A stretch of DNA of 64,000 nt from Bacteroidota bacterium (GCA_021796215.1 JAJYOK010000001.1:124001-188000), one strand, 5' to 3'. Shown: positions 16,444 to 25,330, counted from the stretch's first letter. Program-made: numbers and translations. Notes: generated from the sequence alone by a model not told the origin.

Positions 16444-17856
16444 ATGAAGACTGTTTCCTTTTACACGCTCGGCTGCAAATTGAATTACGCCGAAACGACA
16501 AGTCTTGAGCGCCAGTTTGTCGCTCAGCATTTTTCTGTCGTCCAGTTTGATCAACAATCCGATGTGTGTGTGTTGAATACGTGCAGCGTGACCGAGCGGG
16601 CAGACCGTGAATGCCGCCAGATCATTCGCCGCGCATTGCGCACTTCGCCGAATGCGTTTGTGATTGTGCTTGGCTGTTATGCGCAGCTTGAGCCGGAGCA
16701 AATCGCTTCCATTGATGGCGTTGATATCGTTCTTGGTGCGTCGGAGAAATTTCACGTTTTCGAATATGCACCGAAGGGATTTTCAACCGGTAGTTTTTCT
16801 AAGCTCCCATCGCCCAAAATTTTTGTTTCACCAATTGATGAAGCAAAAGATTTTGGCATCGCATATTCAGGGGGAGTGGACGACCGCACCCGTGCGTTCT
16901 TAAAAGTACAGGACGGCTGCGATTTTAATTGCACGTTCTGTACGATTCCGCTGGCACGGGGCAAAAGCAGAAGCCAATCAATTGAAGCGTGCGTTCAGCA
17001 AGCGCACAAACTTGGTGATATGGGCTACAAGGAAATTGTTCTTACCGGTGTCAATGTCGGCGATTATGGCAAACACAATGGCAGCTCACTTTTAATGCTG
17101 CTCAAAGAACTAGAACGCGTAGAAAAGATTGAGCGCATTCGCGTCAGCTCCGTTGAGCCGAATTTGCTGACTCCTCAACTGCTGAACTATTGGCTCGCCT
17201 CAGAAAAAATCTGCAAGCATTTTCATATTCCATTGCAAAGCGGCAGCGACGTTTTGTTGAAAGCAATGCGGCGCAGATACAATACATCGTATTATGCCGA
17301 TCTTGTTCATTTTATTAAGGAAAAAAATCCGGATGCCGGCATCGGCGTTGATGTGATTGTCGGGTTTCCCGGCGAGACGGATGAAATTTTTGAACAAGAA
17401 TACAATTTTCTCCATGCTCTTCCGGTAAGCTATCTGCACGTTTTCACATATTCTGAGCGCCCCAACACTCCGTCGGTGGAATTTGAAGAGCGTGTAGAGC
17501 CGCGCATTCGTTACAGCAGAAGCGAAATGCTTCGCACGCTTGGATACAAAAAGAAACATGCGTTTTATGAAACTCAAATTGGCCGCAGCCTTGATGTTCT
17601 TGTTGAAAACCACGCCAGCGGCATGGTGGAAGGAACGGTTGAGAACAATATGATTTCCCCACAGGGGTTTTCAACCGGCTTCACGGATAATTACGTGCGC
17701 GTTCAAATGCCATATCATCCGTCGCTGGAAAATTCAATCGTACGAGTTGAATTGGAAAAAGTAACATCTGATGCATGCATCGGAAGAGTTGTAGAAACGA
17801 AGGGACTGCCAACACCCATTCCGTATCTGCCGGTTGTTTCTTCAATCGTTCAATAA
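16444..17856 (+). CDS. mtaB: tRNA t6A37 methylthiotransferase MtaB
   Basis: A 470-residue radical-SAM enzyme that converts t6A to ms2t6A at position 37 of tRNAs reading ANN codons. The N-terminal UPF0004 domain has LGCKLNYAET, VLNTCSVTERAD and LGCYAQ, each giving one cysteine for the auxiliary cluster. The radical-SAM motif is CDFNCTFCTIP (about residue 159). SSVEPN and HFHIPLQSGSD fit the family, and a TRAM-like tail completes it. The LGCKxN start distinguishes MtaB from MiaB and RimO. It starts 16 bases after the rpsA terminator. Confidence 0.93.
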   Translation: MKTVSFYTLGCKLNYAETTSLERQFVAQHFSVVQFDQQSDVCVLNTCSVTERADRECRQIIRRALRTSPNAFVIVLGCYAQLEPEQIASIDGVDIVLGASEKFHVFEYAPKGFSTGSFSKLPSPKIFVSPIDEAKDFGIAYSGGVDDRTRAFLKVQDGCDFNCTFCTIPLARGKSRSQSIEACVQQAHKLGDMGYKEIVLTGVNVGDYGKHNGSSLLMLLKELERVEKIERIRVSSVEPNLLTPQLLNYWLASEKICKHFHIPLQSGSDVLLKAMRRRYNTSYYADLVHFIKEKNPDAGIGVDVIVGFPGETDEIFEQEYNFLHALPVSYLHVFTYSERPNTPSVEFEERVEPRIRYSRSEMLRTLGYKKKHAFYETQIGRSLDVLVENHASGMVEGTVENNMISPQGFSTGFTDNYVRVQMPYHPSLENSIVRVELEKVTSDACIGRVVETKGLPTPIPYLPVVSSIVQ

Positions 17857-17887
17857 TTTTTTTACGAAAGCAGCTTGAGGTATGATA

Positions 17888-18685
17888 ATGAAAAATATGA
17901 CGCCAGGAGCAGCACTGAAATTAGCGATTGCATTTTCGATTTTTTATTCAGCAGGAATTGCCGTTGCACAAACTGAAAACCAGCCTGCGTCAGAAGCAGC
18001 ATCTCACACGCTTCAGCTTCGTCAGCAATTGGTAAAAGGAATGAATGCGACGATGCCGGCGTCAGGATTGTTCGAAGGCACTCAAAGCACTTCGCAAAAA
18101 AAGTCTGCGGCAGTGGCGGCACTCTATTCATTGCTGCTTCCCGGAATGGGCGAGCTGTATGCCAATGGTTTTGAATCGGGGCGATATTTTCTTGGAGCAG
18201 AAGCCGGATTGTGGATTACGTATGCTTCGTTTGAGACGTACGGCACATGGCTTCAAAAGGATGCGCGTTCATTTGCAGTGGCGCATTCGGGTGCAACAGC
18301 AAACGGAAAGAGCGACCAGTTTTATGTTGATCTCAGCAATTATATGAACGTGTACGAATATAACGACCAAAAATTACGTGACCGCCAACTGGAAAAAGTA
18401 TACGATCCGAGTCAAGGATATTCATGGCAATGGGATTCGGATGCCAATCGCCAGCAGTTTCGGACTTCACGTATTTCAAGCGACCGCGTGTTCAACAACT
18501 CACGGTTTGTAATCGGTGCGATCATTGTCAATCATATTGTCAGCGCGTTGAATGCGGCGCGGCTTGTCCGCCGGTATAATAATAATGTGACAGAAAGTGG
18601 AATCAATTTCCGGATTGACTCTTCATTGCTTAGCGACAGCGGCGCGCCTGACGGACTTCTTCTTACTGTGCGCGGCGTGTTTTGA
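17888..18685 (+). CDS. Secreted/membrane protein of unknown function (DUF5683-like)
   Basis: About 265 residues. I favour the ATG at 17888, which places GAGG seven bases upstream; the ATG at 17882 is two codons earlier. A signal peptide (about residues 1-28, ending at AVAQ) is followed by a polar stretch, then AALYSLLLPGMGELYANGFESG, a hydrophobic motif similar to the DUF5683 / TM2-like LLPGxGxxY pattern found in Bacteroidota membrane proteins, another hydrophobic segment (AGLWITYASF), a polar central region with many Tyr and Asp, and a late helix (IGAIIVNHIVSALNAARLV). Function is unknown. It lies 31 bases after mtaB and before a terminator. Confidence 0.75.
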   Translation: MKNMTPGAALKLAIAFSIFYSAGIAVAQTENQPASEAASHTLQLRQQLVKGMNATMPASGLFEGTQSTSQKKSAAVAALYSLLLPGMGELYANGFESGRYFLGAEAGLWITYASFETYGTWLQKDARSFAVAHSGATANGKSDQFYVDLSNYMNVYEYNDQKLRDRQLEKVYDPSQGYSWQWDSDANRQQFRTSRISSDRVFNNSRFVIGAIIVNHIVSALNAARLVRRYNNNVTESGINFRIDSSLLSDSGAPDGLLLTVRGVF

Positions 18686-18710
18686 AATCTAAATTCTTAA
18701 TTATAAAATT

Positions 18711-18746
18711 ATCCCGTCACGCAGGCTGCATGTGACGGGATTTTTA
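18711..18746 (+). terminator. Rho-independent terminator before truA
   Basis: ATCCCGTCAC (18711-18720) pairs perfectly with GTGACGGGAT (18732-18741), followed by TTTTTA. Strong stem, short T tract. Confidence 0.85.
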
Positions 18747-18771
18747 ATGTACGAAGACAAAAAAGCGTGAC

Positions 18772-19527
18772 ATGCGAAACATCAAGATCATTATTGAATA
18801 TGATGGCACAGATTTCGTCGGCTGGCAGCGCCAGTTGAACGGGCGTTCTGTTCAAGCCGCGATTGAAGAAGCAATAGCTCAAGTGACGAGTGAATCAGTA
18901 TCCATTGTCGGCGCTGGAAGAACGGATGCGGGGGTTCATGCACGGGGACAGGCGGCAAATTTTTTGCTGAATTCTTCCATTGCCGTGAACGATTTATTGC
19001 GTGCGTTGAACGGCGTTCTACCCGAAGAGATCGTGGTTCATCATGTTGAAGAAGTTCCTGAAAATTTTTCCGCCCGGTACAGTGCGAAAGAGCGAATCTA
19101 TCATTATTACATTTCGCAGGAGCGGACGGCGCTCGATAGAAAATTTTGCTGGCAGGTTTTCTACCATTTGGATTTTGCTCCAATGAATGAAGCGGCGCGG
19201 ATGTTATCAGGCACGAACGATTTTCAATCGTTTTGCACGGCAAGTTCTGAACAGAAGAACTTTATGTGCACAGTGTTCGGGGCAGAATGGAAACTGAAAA
19301 TGGAGCCGAAGGCGACACAGATTGAAAACGGCGGCGCAGTTTTCGTTATCCGCGCGAACCGTTTTCTTCACGGAATGGTGCGTGCGATTGTGGGAACACT
19401 TATAGATGTTGGAAGGGGAAAAATAGAAGTGGAAGAATTCGCGGAAATCATTCAGTTAAAAGACAGGCGGCGCGCATCCATGGCGGCTCCGGCACGCGGA
19501 TTGGTGCTGGAAAAAGTTGTGTACTAA
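18772..19527 (+). CDS. truA: tRNA pseudouridine(38-40) synthase
   Basis: A 251-residue enzyme that isomerises uridines 38, 39 and 40 in the tRNA anticodon stem. The catalytic aspartate is in GAGRTDAGVHARGQ (about residue 52). EYDGTDFVGWQRQ at the N terminus, RYSAKERIYHYYI in the middle, and NRFLHGMVRAIVGTLIDVG near the C terminus are all family blocks. Length is usual. It follows a terminator, so it probably has its own promoter in the 30-base gap or reads through. Confidence 0.96.
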   Translation: MRNIKIIIEYDGTDFVGWQRQLNGRSVQAAIEEAIAQVTSESVSIVGAGRTDAGVHARGQAANFLLNSSIAVNDLLRALNGVLPEEIVVHHVEEVPENFSARYSAKERIYHYYISQERTALDRKFCWQVFYHLDFAPMNEAARMLSGTNDFQSFCTASSEQKNFMCTVFGAEWKLKMEPKATQIENGGAVFVIRANRFLHGMVRAIVGTLIDVGRGKIEVEEFAEIIQLKDRRRASMAAPARGLVLEKVVY

Positions 19528-19548
19528 ACTGTGCGGCACTTAAAAAAT

Positions 19549-19758
19549 TCAAGACTTCATTGATTCTCGTTGGGGTTTTTGATATTTTTCACTACCACAT
19601 CTCAAAGTAAGCCATTTGGGAGTGGAACTCTACAGCGATTTAAGCGTTTCAAGGATTGCTTTTCGCAGGAAAGGTGATTCATCAATTCAAGTCTTCGGCG
19701 TAATATCGCTGAGGCGCCACTTGCCAATTTCAATTTTAAAATATATAGAGAGGAGCAA
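19549..19758 (-). other. Possible degenerate coding remnant (two in-frame stops)
   Basis: In the 234-base gap before the peroxiredoxin gene, the minus strand reads ...IYFKIEIGKWRLSDITPKT, stop, IDESPFLRKAILETLKSL, stop, SSTPKWLTLRCGSEKYQKP..., stop. The segments have protein-like composition in one frame but are broken by TGA and TAG and have no start codon. It may be a decayed gene fragment or chance. On the + strand the gap has no supported feature except AGAGGAG before the next gene. Confidence 0.2.
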
Positions 19759-19761
19759 TCT

Positions 19762-20226
19762 ATGGCATTGACAGTCGGACAAAAAGCCCCGCAGTTCAGT
19801 CTTCCCGATACAACCAAAACAACGCGGTCGCTTTCGGAGTTTGCAGGAAAAAAAGTTGTTCTATTGTTTTACCCCGGTGCGTTTACCGGCGTGTGCGATA
19901 AAGAAATGTGCACGGTCAGGGATTCAATGGCGGCATTCAACAATGTTGGCGCGCAGGTCATCGGCATCAGTGTGGACGGTCCGTGGGCGAACAAAGCATT
20001 TGCTGATAAATACAATCTCACATTTCCTCTTCTTTCCGATTACAACAGGGAAGTTGTAAAACAGTACGGCGTTGCTTTCGAAGGCCTCGGCGGATTGAAG
20101 GGATATGTTGTTGCCAATCGCGCTGTATTTGTTCTCGATTCAAAGGGAGTTGTGACGTACGCGTGGGTTGCAGAGAAACCGGGCATCGAACCGCCGTATG
20201 ATGAAGTGAAAAAAGCGGCGGCGTAA
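19762..20226 (+). CDS. Peroxiredoxin (AhpC/TSA-Redoxin type)
   Basis: A 154-residue thiol peroxidase of the thioredoxin fold that reduces hydrogen peroxide or organic peroxides. The peroxidatic cysteine lies in FYPGAFTGVCDKEMC (PxxxTxxC, about residue 46); a second cysteine five residues later (EMC) may be resolving. The conserved catalytic arginine is probably in the later VVANRAVFVLD block. Start ATG with AGAGGAG 7 bases upstream. First gene of a run peroxiredoxin-rhodanese-peroxiredoxin-aquaporin, 5 bases before the rhodanese. Confidence 0.92.
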   Translation: MALTVGQKAPQFSLPDTTKTTRSLSEFAGKKVVLLFYPGAFTGVCDKEMCTVRDSMAAFNNVGAQVIGISVDGPWANKAFADKYNLTFPLLSDYNREVVKQYGVAFEGLGGLKGYVVANRAVFVLDSKGVVTYAWVAEKPGIEPPYDEVKKAAA

Positions 20227-20231
20227 CCGGT

Positions 20232-20549
20232 ATGGTCAACAAAATTTCTCCCGAAGAATTGCAGCAGCGGCTGAACAATCGGGAAAAGGTCGTGCTGCTC
20301 GATGTCCGTGAGCCGTGGGAATACGAGATTGCACATCTTCCCAGCGCGATATTAATTTCGCTTGATACGTTATCAAAAAACTTTGAGAAACTTTCGAAGA
20401 GCGACGAAATTATTGTCTATTGCCACACGGGCGCGCGCAGCCAGTATGCGTGCATCCTTTTACGGCGGGCCGGATTTGACAGCGTGAAAAATCTTGCCGG
20501 CGGCATTGATGCATGGTCGGATATTGATTCAACAGTTCAGAAATATTGA
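20232..20549 (+). CDS. Single-domain rhodanese-like sulfurtransferase
   Basis: A 105-residue rhodanese domain that carries sulfur as a cysteine persulfide. The N-terminal block VVLLDVREPWEYEIAHLPSA, the active-site loop YCHTGARS with the catalytic cysteine (about residue 65), and the closing NLAGGIDAW are intact. No signal peptide, so cytoplasmic. It lies between two peroxiredoxins, 5 bases after the first and 54 before the second, which suggests a role in thiol or sulfide homeostasis under oxidative stress; this is inference. Confidence 0.93.
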   Translation: MVNKISPEELQQRLNNREKVVLLDVREPWEYEIAHLPSAILISLDTLSKNFEKLSKSDEIIVYCHTGARSQYACILLRRAGFDSVKNLAGGIDAWSDIDSTVQKY

Positions 20550-20603
20550 TCGGCAAAGCAGTACGTCAAAGAATAATTATCCTTCATTTTATATGAGGAA
20601 ACT

Positions 20604-21068
20604 ATGGCGACATTGAAAATTGGCGATGCAGCGCCGGATTTTTCTTTGCTGGGAAATGACGGCAAAATGCATTCATTGAAGGATTTCAAAGGGAAGAAGG
20701 TTGTCCTGTATTTTTATCCGAAAGACGACACGAGCGGATGTACGGCAGAGGCGTGTTCATTCCGCGACAATCTTTCCACGATTAAAAGGAAAGATGCGGT
20801 CGTTGTCGGAGTGAGTGCGGACAGCGTCGCTTCACACACAAAGTTCATTGACAAATACGATCTGAACTTTACTCTGCTCAGTGATGAAAGTAAAGCTGTG
20901 TTGAAAAAATACAATGTGTGGAAAGAAAAAAGCATGTACGGGCGAAAGTATTTGGGGATTGAGCGGACAACATTCGTGATAGATGAGCGGGGGAAAATTT
21001 CTCACATCTTTCCTAAAGTAAAAGTGAACGGACACACTGAAGAAGTTCTAAAGGCATTGTCTGAATAA
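20604..21068 (+). CDS. bcp: Thioredoxin-dependent thiol peroxidase Bcp/PrxQ
   Basis: A 154-residue atypical 2-Cys peroxiredoxin. The peroxidatic and resolving cysteines have the PrxQ spacing in DDTSGCTAEACSFRD (C-x4-C, about residues 45 and 50). DFKGKKVVLYFYPKD precedes it, and ERTTFVIDERGKI holds the conserved arginine region. It should reduce peroxides with electrons from thioredoxin. AGGAAAC lies just before the ATG. It is a distinct class from the peroxiredoxin at 19762, so the two are not recent duplicates. Confidence 0.95.
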   Translation: MATLKIGDAAPDFSLLGNDGKMHSLKDFKGKKVVLYFYPKDDTSGCTAEACSFRDNLSTIKRKDAVVVGVSADSVASHTKFIDKYDLNFTLLSDESKAVLKKYNVWKEKSMYGRKYLGIERTTFVIDERGKISHIFPKVKVNGHTEEVLKALSE

Positions 21069-21105
21069 GCGGTTCATTTATTGAATAAACCTGAAAGGAT
21101 CGGCT

Positions 21106-21804
21106 ATGGAAAACAACGCGAAGAAGCTTCTTGTTGAATTCATCGGTACGTGTATTTTCTTTTACATCGGAGCCGGTGCAATTATCACTGATAAATTTTC
21201 AAACGGGGCAGTCGGATTGCTTGGCATTGCCATCGCACACGGAGTGATTCTTTCCATCATGATCTCCGCGTTCGGCAGCATTTCAGGCGGACATTTTAAT
21301 CCCGCTGTAACATTCGGTGTGATGGCGGCGAAAAGAATTTCTGTGCCGCTCGGAATTCAATACATGGTTGCACAGTTGACTGGCGGAATTCTTGCCGGAG
21401 TGTTGCTGCGCCTTTCGTTTTCCTCTGAACTTTGTGCAGCAACGCATCTCGGCACACCTGCGGTTGCTTCCGGCGTCCCGCTCATCTCCGCCGTGTTCAT
21501 CGAAGCGCTCCTCACATTTTTCCTTGTAACATCCGTATTCGGAACAGCGATTGATCCGCGCGCGCCGAAGATCGGCGGATTTGGCATCGGTTTAACCGTA
21601 ATGGTAGATATTCTCGTTGGCGGGCCGTTGACAGGCGCTTCTATGAATCCTGCACGAACATTCGGTCCTGCACTTATTGCAGGGTTTTGGGATGCGCATT
21701 GGGTGTATTGGGTGGGACCGCTGCTTGGCGGCGGGCTTGCCGGATTCGTTTATGAAAAATTCATTATGCTGAAAGTCCCGCAGCAGGCGGGGGAAAAGAA
21801 ATGA
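21106..21804 (+). CDS. Aquaporin / MIP-family channel
   Basis: A 232-residue channel with six predicted transmembrane helices. The two NPA half-helices are GGHFNPAVTFG (about residue 64) and GASMNPARTFGP (about residue 182), with the selectivity-filter arginine right after the second NPA. Water selectivity (AqpZ-like) rather than glycerol is suggested by the absence of the aspartate that follows the second NPA in glycerol facilitators (NPARD), but this is inference. The stop overlaps the next start by 4 nt. Confidence 0.93.
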   Translation: MENNAKKLLVEFIGTCIFFYIGAGAIITDKFSNGAVGLLGIAIAHGVILSIMISAFGSISGGHFNPAVTFGVMAAKRISVPLGIQYMVAQLTGGILAGVLLRLSFSSELCAATHLGTPAVASGVPLISAVFIEALLTFFLVTSVFGTAIDPRAPKIGGFGIGLTVMVDILVGGPLTGASMNPARTFGPALIAGFWDAHWVYWVGPLLGGGLAGFVYEKFIMLKVPQQAGEKK

Positions 21805-22208
21805 TCTATGTAACGCGCCGTGCTCACTTCAGTGCGGCACACAGGTTGTTCAACCCTGCGTTTTCCGAATCGAAGAATATTGAAGTCTTTGATAAGTGCG
21901 CAAACCCGAGCGGACATGGACACAATTATTATGTCGAAGTGACCATCGCCGGCGAACCTGATCCGAACACCGGCTATGTTATTGATCTTAAAAAGCTGAA
22001 GCGCATTATCGAGGATGAATTCATCAGCAAAGTTGATCACAAAAATCTCAACGTTGATGTTGAATTCTTGCGCGGCGTTATTCCAACGGCAGAAAATATC
22101 GCGATTGCGTGCTGGCAACGGCTTGTTTCGCACATCTCTGAAGGAAAATTGTTTTCAGTGCGTGTCTTTGAGACGGAAAAAAATTTTGTAGAGTACAAAG
22201 GAGAATAA
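21801..22208 (+). CDS. 6-pyruvoyltetrahydropterin synthase (PTPS-I-like)
   Basis: A 135-residue T-fold enzyme that converts dihydroneopterin triphosphate to 6-pyruvoyltetrahydropterin. Zinc ligands are in FSAAHRL and GHGHNYYV. The catalytic cysteine in [10 protein letters not shown] is five residues before HGH, the spacing of true PTPS; the queuosine enzyme QueD has three. [17 protein letters not shown] and the C-terminal [14 protein letters not shown] closely follow the eukaryotic PTPS pattern. It overlaps the aquaporin stop (ATGA) and is one base before folE, which makes its substrate. Confidence 0.88.
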   Translation: MIYVTRRAHFSAAHRLFNPAFSESKNIEVFDKCANPSGHGHNYYVEVTIAGEPDPNTGYVIDLKKLKRIIEDEFISKVDHKNLNVDVEFLRGVIPTAENIAIACWQRLVSHISEGKLFSVRVFETEKNFVEYKGE

Positions 22209-22209
22209 A

Positions 22210-22824
22210 ATGCCCGAACGGAAAACCGCAAAAGGAAAAACGCCGGCATTGAGTCCCAAGGGGGGGCGCAGCATGGAAGATCTTGTTTATCAGATGCTTA
22301 TTCATTCCGGTGAAGATCCGGAGCGGGAAGGTTTGCGTAAAACTCCTGCGCGTGTAGCGAAGTCATTCCAATTTCTCACTAAGGGATACAACGAAGACGT
22401 GAAGAAGGTGATGAACGGCGCTGTTTTCAATGAGCCGTATAAAGAGATGGTGATCGTCAAGGATATAGACTTTTTCAGTTTGTGCGAACATCACCTTCTG
22501 CCGTTTTTCGGAAAGATTCACATCGCGTATATTCCGAACGGAAAAATTATCGGTTTAAGCAAGATTCCGCGCCTGGTGGAAATCTTTGCGCGCCGCTTGC
22601 AAGTGCAGGAACGTCTGACGCGCGAAATTGCGCGGACACTGTTTGAGGAATTAAAACCGGAAGGTGTCGGTGTTGTGTGTGAAGCGCGCCACATGTGTAT
22701 GATGATGCGCGGCGTCGAAAAACAGAATTCCCTTGCGACAACGAGCGAGATGCTCGGTGAATTCCGTACCAACAACAAAACGCGTGCGGAATTTCTTACA
22801 CTGATTACAAACAAATTCACATGA
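22210..22824 (+). CDS. folE: GTP cyclohydrolase I
   Basis: A 204-residue zinc enzyme that converts GTP to 7,8-dihydroneopterin triphosphate, the entry to folate and tetrahydrobiopterin synthesis. The zinc-binding [19 protein letters not shown] is intact, as are [20 protein letters not shown] and the second zinc cysteine in [13 protein letters not shown] basic 16-residue N-terminal extension precedes the conserved domain. It lies between PTPS and an SDR gene, overlapping the SDR start by 4 nt. Confidence 0.96.
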   Translation: MPERKTAKGKTPALSPKGGRSMEDLVYQMLIHSGEDPEREGLRKTPARVAKSFQFLTKGYNEDVKKVMNGAVFNEPYKEMVIVKDIDFFSLCEHHLLPFFGKIHIAYIPNGKIIGLSKIPRLVEIFARRLQVQERLTREIARTLFEELKPEGVGVVCEARHMCMMMRGVEKQNSLATTSEMLGEFRTNNKTRAEFLTLITNKFT

Positions 22825-23546
22825 GAAGGAAAACGGGAGTTGCACCGCTGGTGTGGGTGACCGGTTCAAGCAAAGGTATCGGTGAAGCGATTGCGCGGGC
22901 ATTTGCCGGTATTGGAGCGCGTGTTATTCTGAGCGGAAGAGACCGAAAGAAACTTGCAGACGTGCGCCGTTTGATTGTGAAATCGTACGGATGGGGAGAA
23001 ATAATTCCGTGCGACATCGCTTCAGAAAAAAGCGTTGAACGCGCGCATGCAACGATCGTTAAAAAATTTGGCGCGGTTGACGTGCTTGTGAATAATGCCG
23101 GCGTTACGTATTTCACTTCGTTTGAAAAAACCACCATGAAGCAATTTGATCAGATTATCGGCACGAATTTGCGCGGGACATTTCTCTGCACAAAAGCAGT
23201 GTTGCCTTCAATGCTGAGACGGCGCGCAGGATGGATATTTACAATCAATTCCGTTTCAGCTATAACTACGTTCTTTGATTCATCAGCGTACGCCGCATCG
23301 AAAGCCGGCATGCTGGCAATGACGCGCGGGCTTCGTGCAGAAGTAAGAAAAAAAGGCGTGAAAGTTATTGATATTCTTCCCGGCGCCGTCGAAACGGAGA
23401 TGTGGGATAAGAGCGAAAGGAAAAAATCCGGAAATAAAATGATGAAGCCCGATGATGTTGCATCAGTTGTGGTGTCTCTGTACTGCCAGCCGGAACGCGC
23501 GCTTACGGAAGAAATCGTTCTGCGTCCACCGGAAGGTGATTTATAA
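22821..23546 (+). CDS. Short-chain dehydrogenase/reductase, possible sepiapterin-reductase-like
   Basis: A 241-residue NAD(P)-dependent SDR. The cofactor motif is [10 protein letters not shown], the NNAG motif is VNNAGVTYF, and the catalytic Ser and YxxxK are in TINSVSAI and YAASKAG. The arginine-rich end of the first strand (LSGRDRK) favours NADPH. It overlaps folE by 4 nt (ATGA), so it is very likely in the same pathway; reduction of 6-pyruvoyltetrahydropterin to tetrahydrobiopterin is the natural guess. SDR function cannot be read from sequence alone. Confidence 0.87.
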   Translation: MRRKTGVAPLVWVTGSSKGIGEAIARAFAGIGARVILSGRDRKKLADVRRLIVKSYGWGEIIPCDIASEKSVERAHATIVKKFGAVDVLVNNAGVTYFTSFEKTTMKQFDQIIGTNLRGTFLCTKAVLPSMLRRRAGWIFTINSVSAITTFFDSSAYAASKAGMLAMTRGLRAEVRKKGVKVIDILPGAVETEMWDKSERKKSGNKMMKPDDVASVVVSLYCQPERALTEEIVLRPPEGDL

Positions 23547-23558
23547 TTTTGTAGATAA

Positions 23559-23577
23559 GGACACCTCAGAAGTGTCC
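23559..23577 (+). repeat. Short palindrome between the two SDR genes
   Basis: GGACAC (23559-23564), loop CTCAGAA, GTGTCC (23572-23577). No T tract follows, so it is not a standard terminator. It looks like an intergenic palindromic repeat. Confidence 0.4.
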
Positions 23578-23596
23578 GACATCTTATTGTACCACA

Positions 23597-24310
23597 ATGG
23601 AAAAATTTCTTACAGGAAAAGTTGCGATTGTAACCGGCGCAAGCAAAGGAATTGGCCGTGCAATTACACTTTCACTTGCGGAAGACGGTGCGAATGTGAT
23701 TCTTGCCTCGCGCACAGAATCGGAACTAAATGAGCTTGCGAAGAAAATTCAGGAAAGCGGGGGATCGGCACTTGCAATTCGAACGGATGTTTCCCGCAGC
23801 GCAGATATTGCTCATCTTGTCAATTCAACGCTTGAGCAATTTCCTCGCATTGATATTCTCATCAACAATGCCGGCTACGGAGTTTTTTCGAAAGTTGTGG
23901 ATGCGCGCGAAGAAGACCTTGACGGAATGTGGAATGTTAATCTGCGCGGCGCGTTCTTGTGCAGCAAAGCTGTGCTTCCTGCGATGATGAAACAGCGGAG
24001 CGGAGAAATTATCAACATTGATTCGCTGGCGGGGAAGAATACATTTGTCGGCGGCGCAGGATACAGTGCAACCAAATGGGGACTGCTTGCATTTTCACGT
24101 ACATTGATGTTGGAAGTGCGCGAGTACAATATCCGCGTTATGACAATTTGCCCCGGCTCGGTGAATACAGCGTTTTCCGATCATTCAAAAGATGCAATGA
24201 ATATCATTCAGCCGGAAGATGTAGCCGAATCGGTGCTCTTTGCCCTTTCCATGCCAGCGCGTTCTAACGTCAGCGAAATTGATATTCGTCCAACAGTAAA
24301 ACCAAAATAG
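23597..24310 (+). CDS. Short-chain dehydrogenase/reductase (second SDR)
   Basis: A 237-residue SDR. Cofactor motif VTGASKGIGRAI, NNAG motif INNAGYGVF, catalytic serine in NIDSLAGKN and tyrosine-lysine in YSATKWG. LASRTESEL suggests NADPH use. It differs clearly from the SDR just upstream, so it is not a recent tandem copy. It may act in the same pterin route (two SDR-type reductions are needed in some organisms) or be a general ketoacyl-type reductase. It is 50 bases after the first SDR and 8 before the ferredoxin reductase. Confidence 0.87.
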   Translation: MEKFLTGKVAIVTGASKGIGRAITLSLAEDGANVILASRTESELNELAKKIQESGGSALAIRTDVSRSADIAHLVNSTLEQFPRIDILINNAGYGVFSKVVDAREEDLDGMWNVNLRGAFLCSKAVLPAMMKQRSGEIINIDSLAGKNTFVGGAGYSATKWGLLAFSRTLMLEVREYNIRVMTICPGSVNTAFSDHSKDAMNIIQPEDVAESVLFALSMPARSNVSEIDIRPTVKPK

Positions 24311-24318
24311 ATTTTCTT

Positions 24319-25326
24319 ATGGATCGCAACGATCTTTACGACATCACAATTCTTGGCGGCGGACCGGTCGGTTTGTTTGCTTCGTTCTATGCCGGACTTC
24401 GCCACATGAAAACAAAAATCATTGACGCGCTTCCAGAACTTGGCGGACAATTAACCGCATTATATCCTGAAAAATATATTTACGATGTTGCCGGATTTCC
24501 GAAAATAATGGCGAAAGACCTTGCCAAAAGTCTTATTGAGCAAGCACTGCATCATCATCCGACAGTATGCCTTAACGAGCGTATCGAAGCACTTCATCCA
24601 GAGGAATTTGAAGCGCAGCATATCCTGCGCCTTGCCGGATCGCATGGAACGAATCACTACACGAAGGCTTTGCTATTAACGGTCGGCATCGGAGCGTTTG
24701 CTCCGCGAAAGCTTGAGCTTGATGGTATAGAAAAATTTGAACATCGCTTCGTACATTATTTTGTGAAAGATAAAACCATTTTTCAGGATAAGGAACTTCT
24801 GATTGTCGGCGGCGGTGACAGCGCAGTTGATTGGGCGCTGAATCTGCAAGACGTTGCAAAGAAGGTGACGCTGATTCATCGCCGCGACGAATTTCGTGCA
24901 CATGAAGATAGTGTTGAAGCACTGATGAACTCCGATGCAGTTGTGAAATTATGGTTTGAAGTTGATGCGATTCACGGCAACGAGACAATCGAATCGGTGA
25001 CAATCCGGAATAACAAAACGAATGAAACGGAAACGCTTCATGCTGATCATATTCTCTTGAATCTGGGTTTCATGGCAAGTCTTGGTCCGTTGAAAAACTG
25101 GGGGCTGGAAATCGAGAAAGGTGATATTAAAGTTACGAGCAAAATGGAAACGAACATCGAATGCATTTATGCTGCGGGAGATATTGTAACATTTCCCGGT
25201 AAATTGAAATTGCTCGCAACCGGTTTTGGGGAGGCAGCAATTGCCGTGAACAACATCAAAACATATATTGACCCGAAAGCGCGTGCTTTCCCCGGACACA
25301 GCAGTGAAATGAAAACACCAAAGTAA
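24319..25326 (+). CDS. Ferredoxin--NADP(+) reductase, thioredoxin-reductase type
   Basis: A 335-residue FAD enzyme passing electrons between NADPH and ferredoxin. The FAD motif GGGPVGLFA is near the N terminus, then ELGGQLTALYPEKYIYDV, then the NADPH motif GGGDSAVDWAL (about residue 162) with HRRDEFRAHE for the phosphate. YAAGDIVTFPG closes the FAD site. The CxxC redox pair of thioredoxin reductase is absent, and an extended C-terminal tail replaces it, as in the green-sulfur-bacterium and Bacillus YumC enzymes. A bidirectional terminator follows. Confidence 0.92.
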   Translation: MDRNDLYDITILGGGPVGLFASFYAGLRHMKTKIIDALPELGGQLTALYPEKYIYDVAGFPKIMAKDLAKSLIEQALHHHPTVCLNERIEALHPEEFEAQHILRLAGSHGTNHYTKALLLTVGIGAFAPRKLELDGIEKFEHRFVHYFVKDKTIFQDKELLIVGGGDSAVDWALNLQDVAKKVTLIHRRDEFRAHEDSVEALMNSDAVVKLWFEVDAIHGNETIESVTIRNNKTNETETLHADHILLNLGFMASLGPLKNWGLEIEKGDIKVTSKMETNIECIYAAGDIVTFPGKLKLLATGFGEAAIAVNNIKTYIDPKARAFPGHSSEMKTPK

Positions 25327-25330
25327 ATAA

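Noticed and set aside
21801-22208. Queuosine enzyme QueD instead of PTPS
   Set aside because: Cysteine spacing to HGH is five rather than three residues, no queC/queE nearby, and folE is adjacent (QueD cannot be fully excluded).
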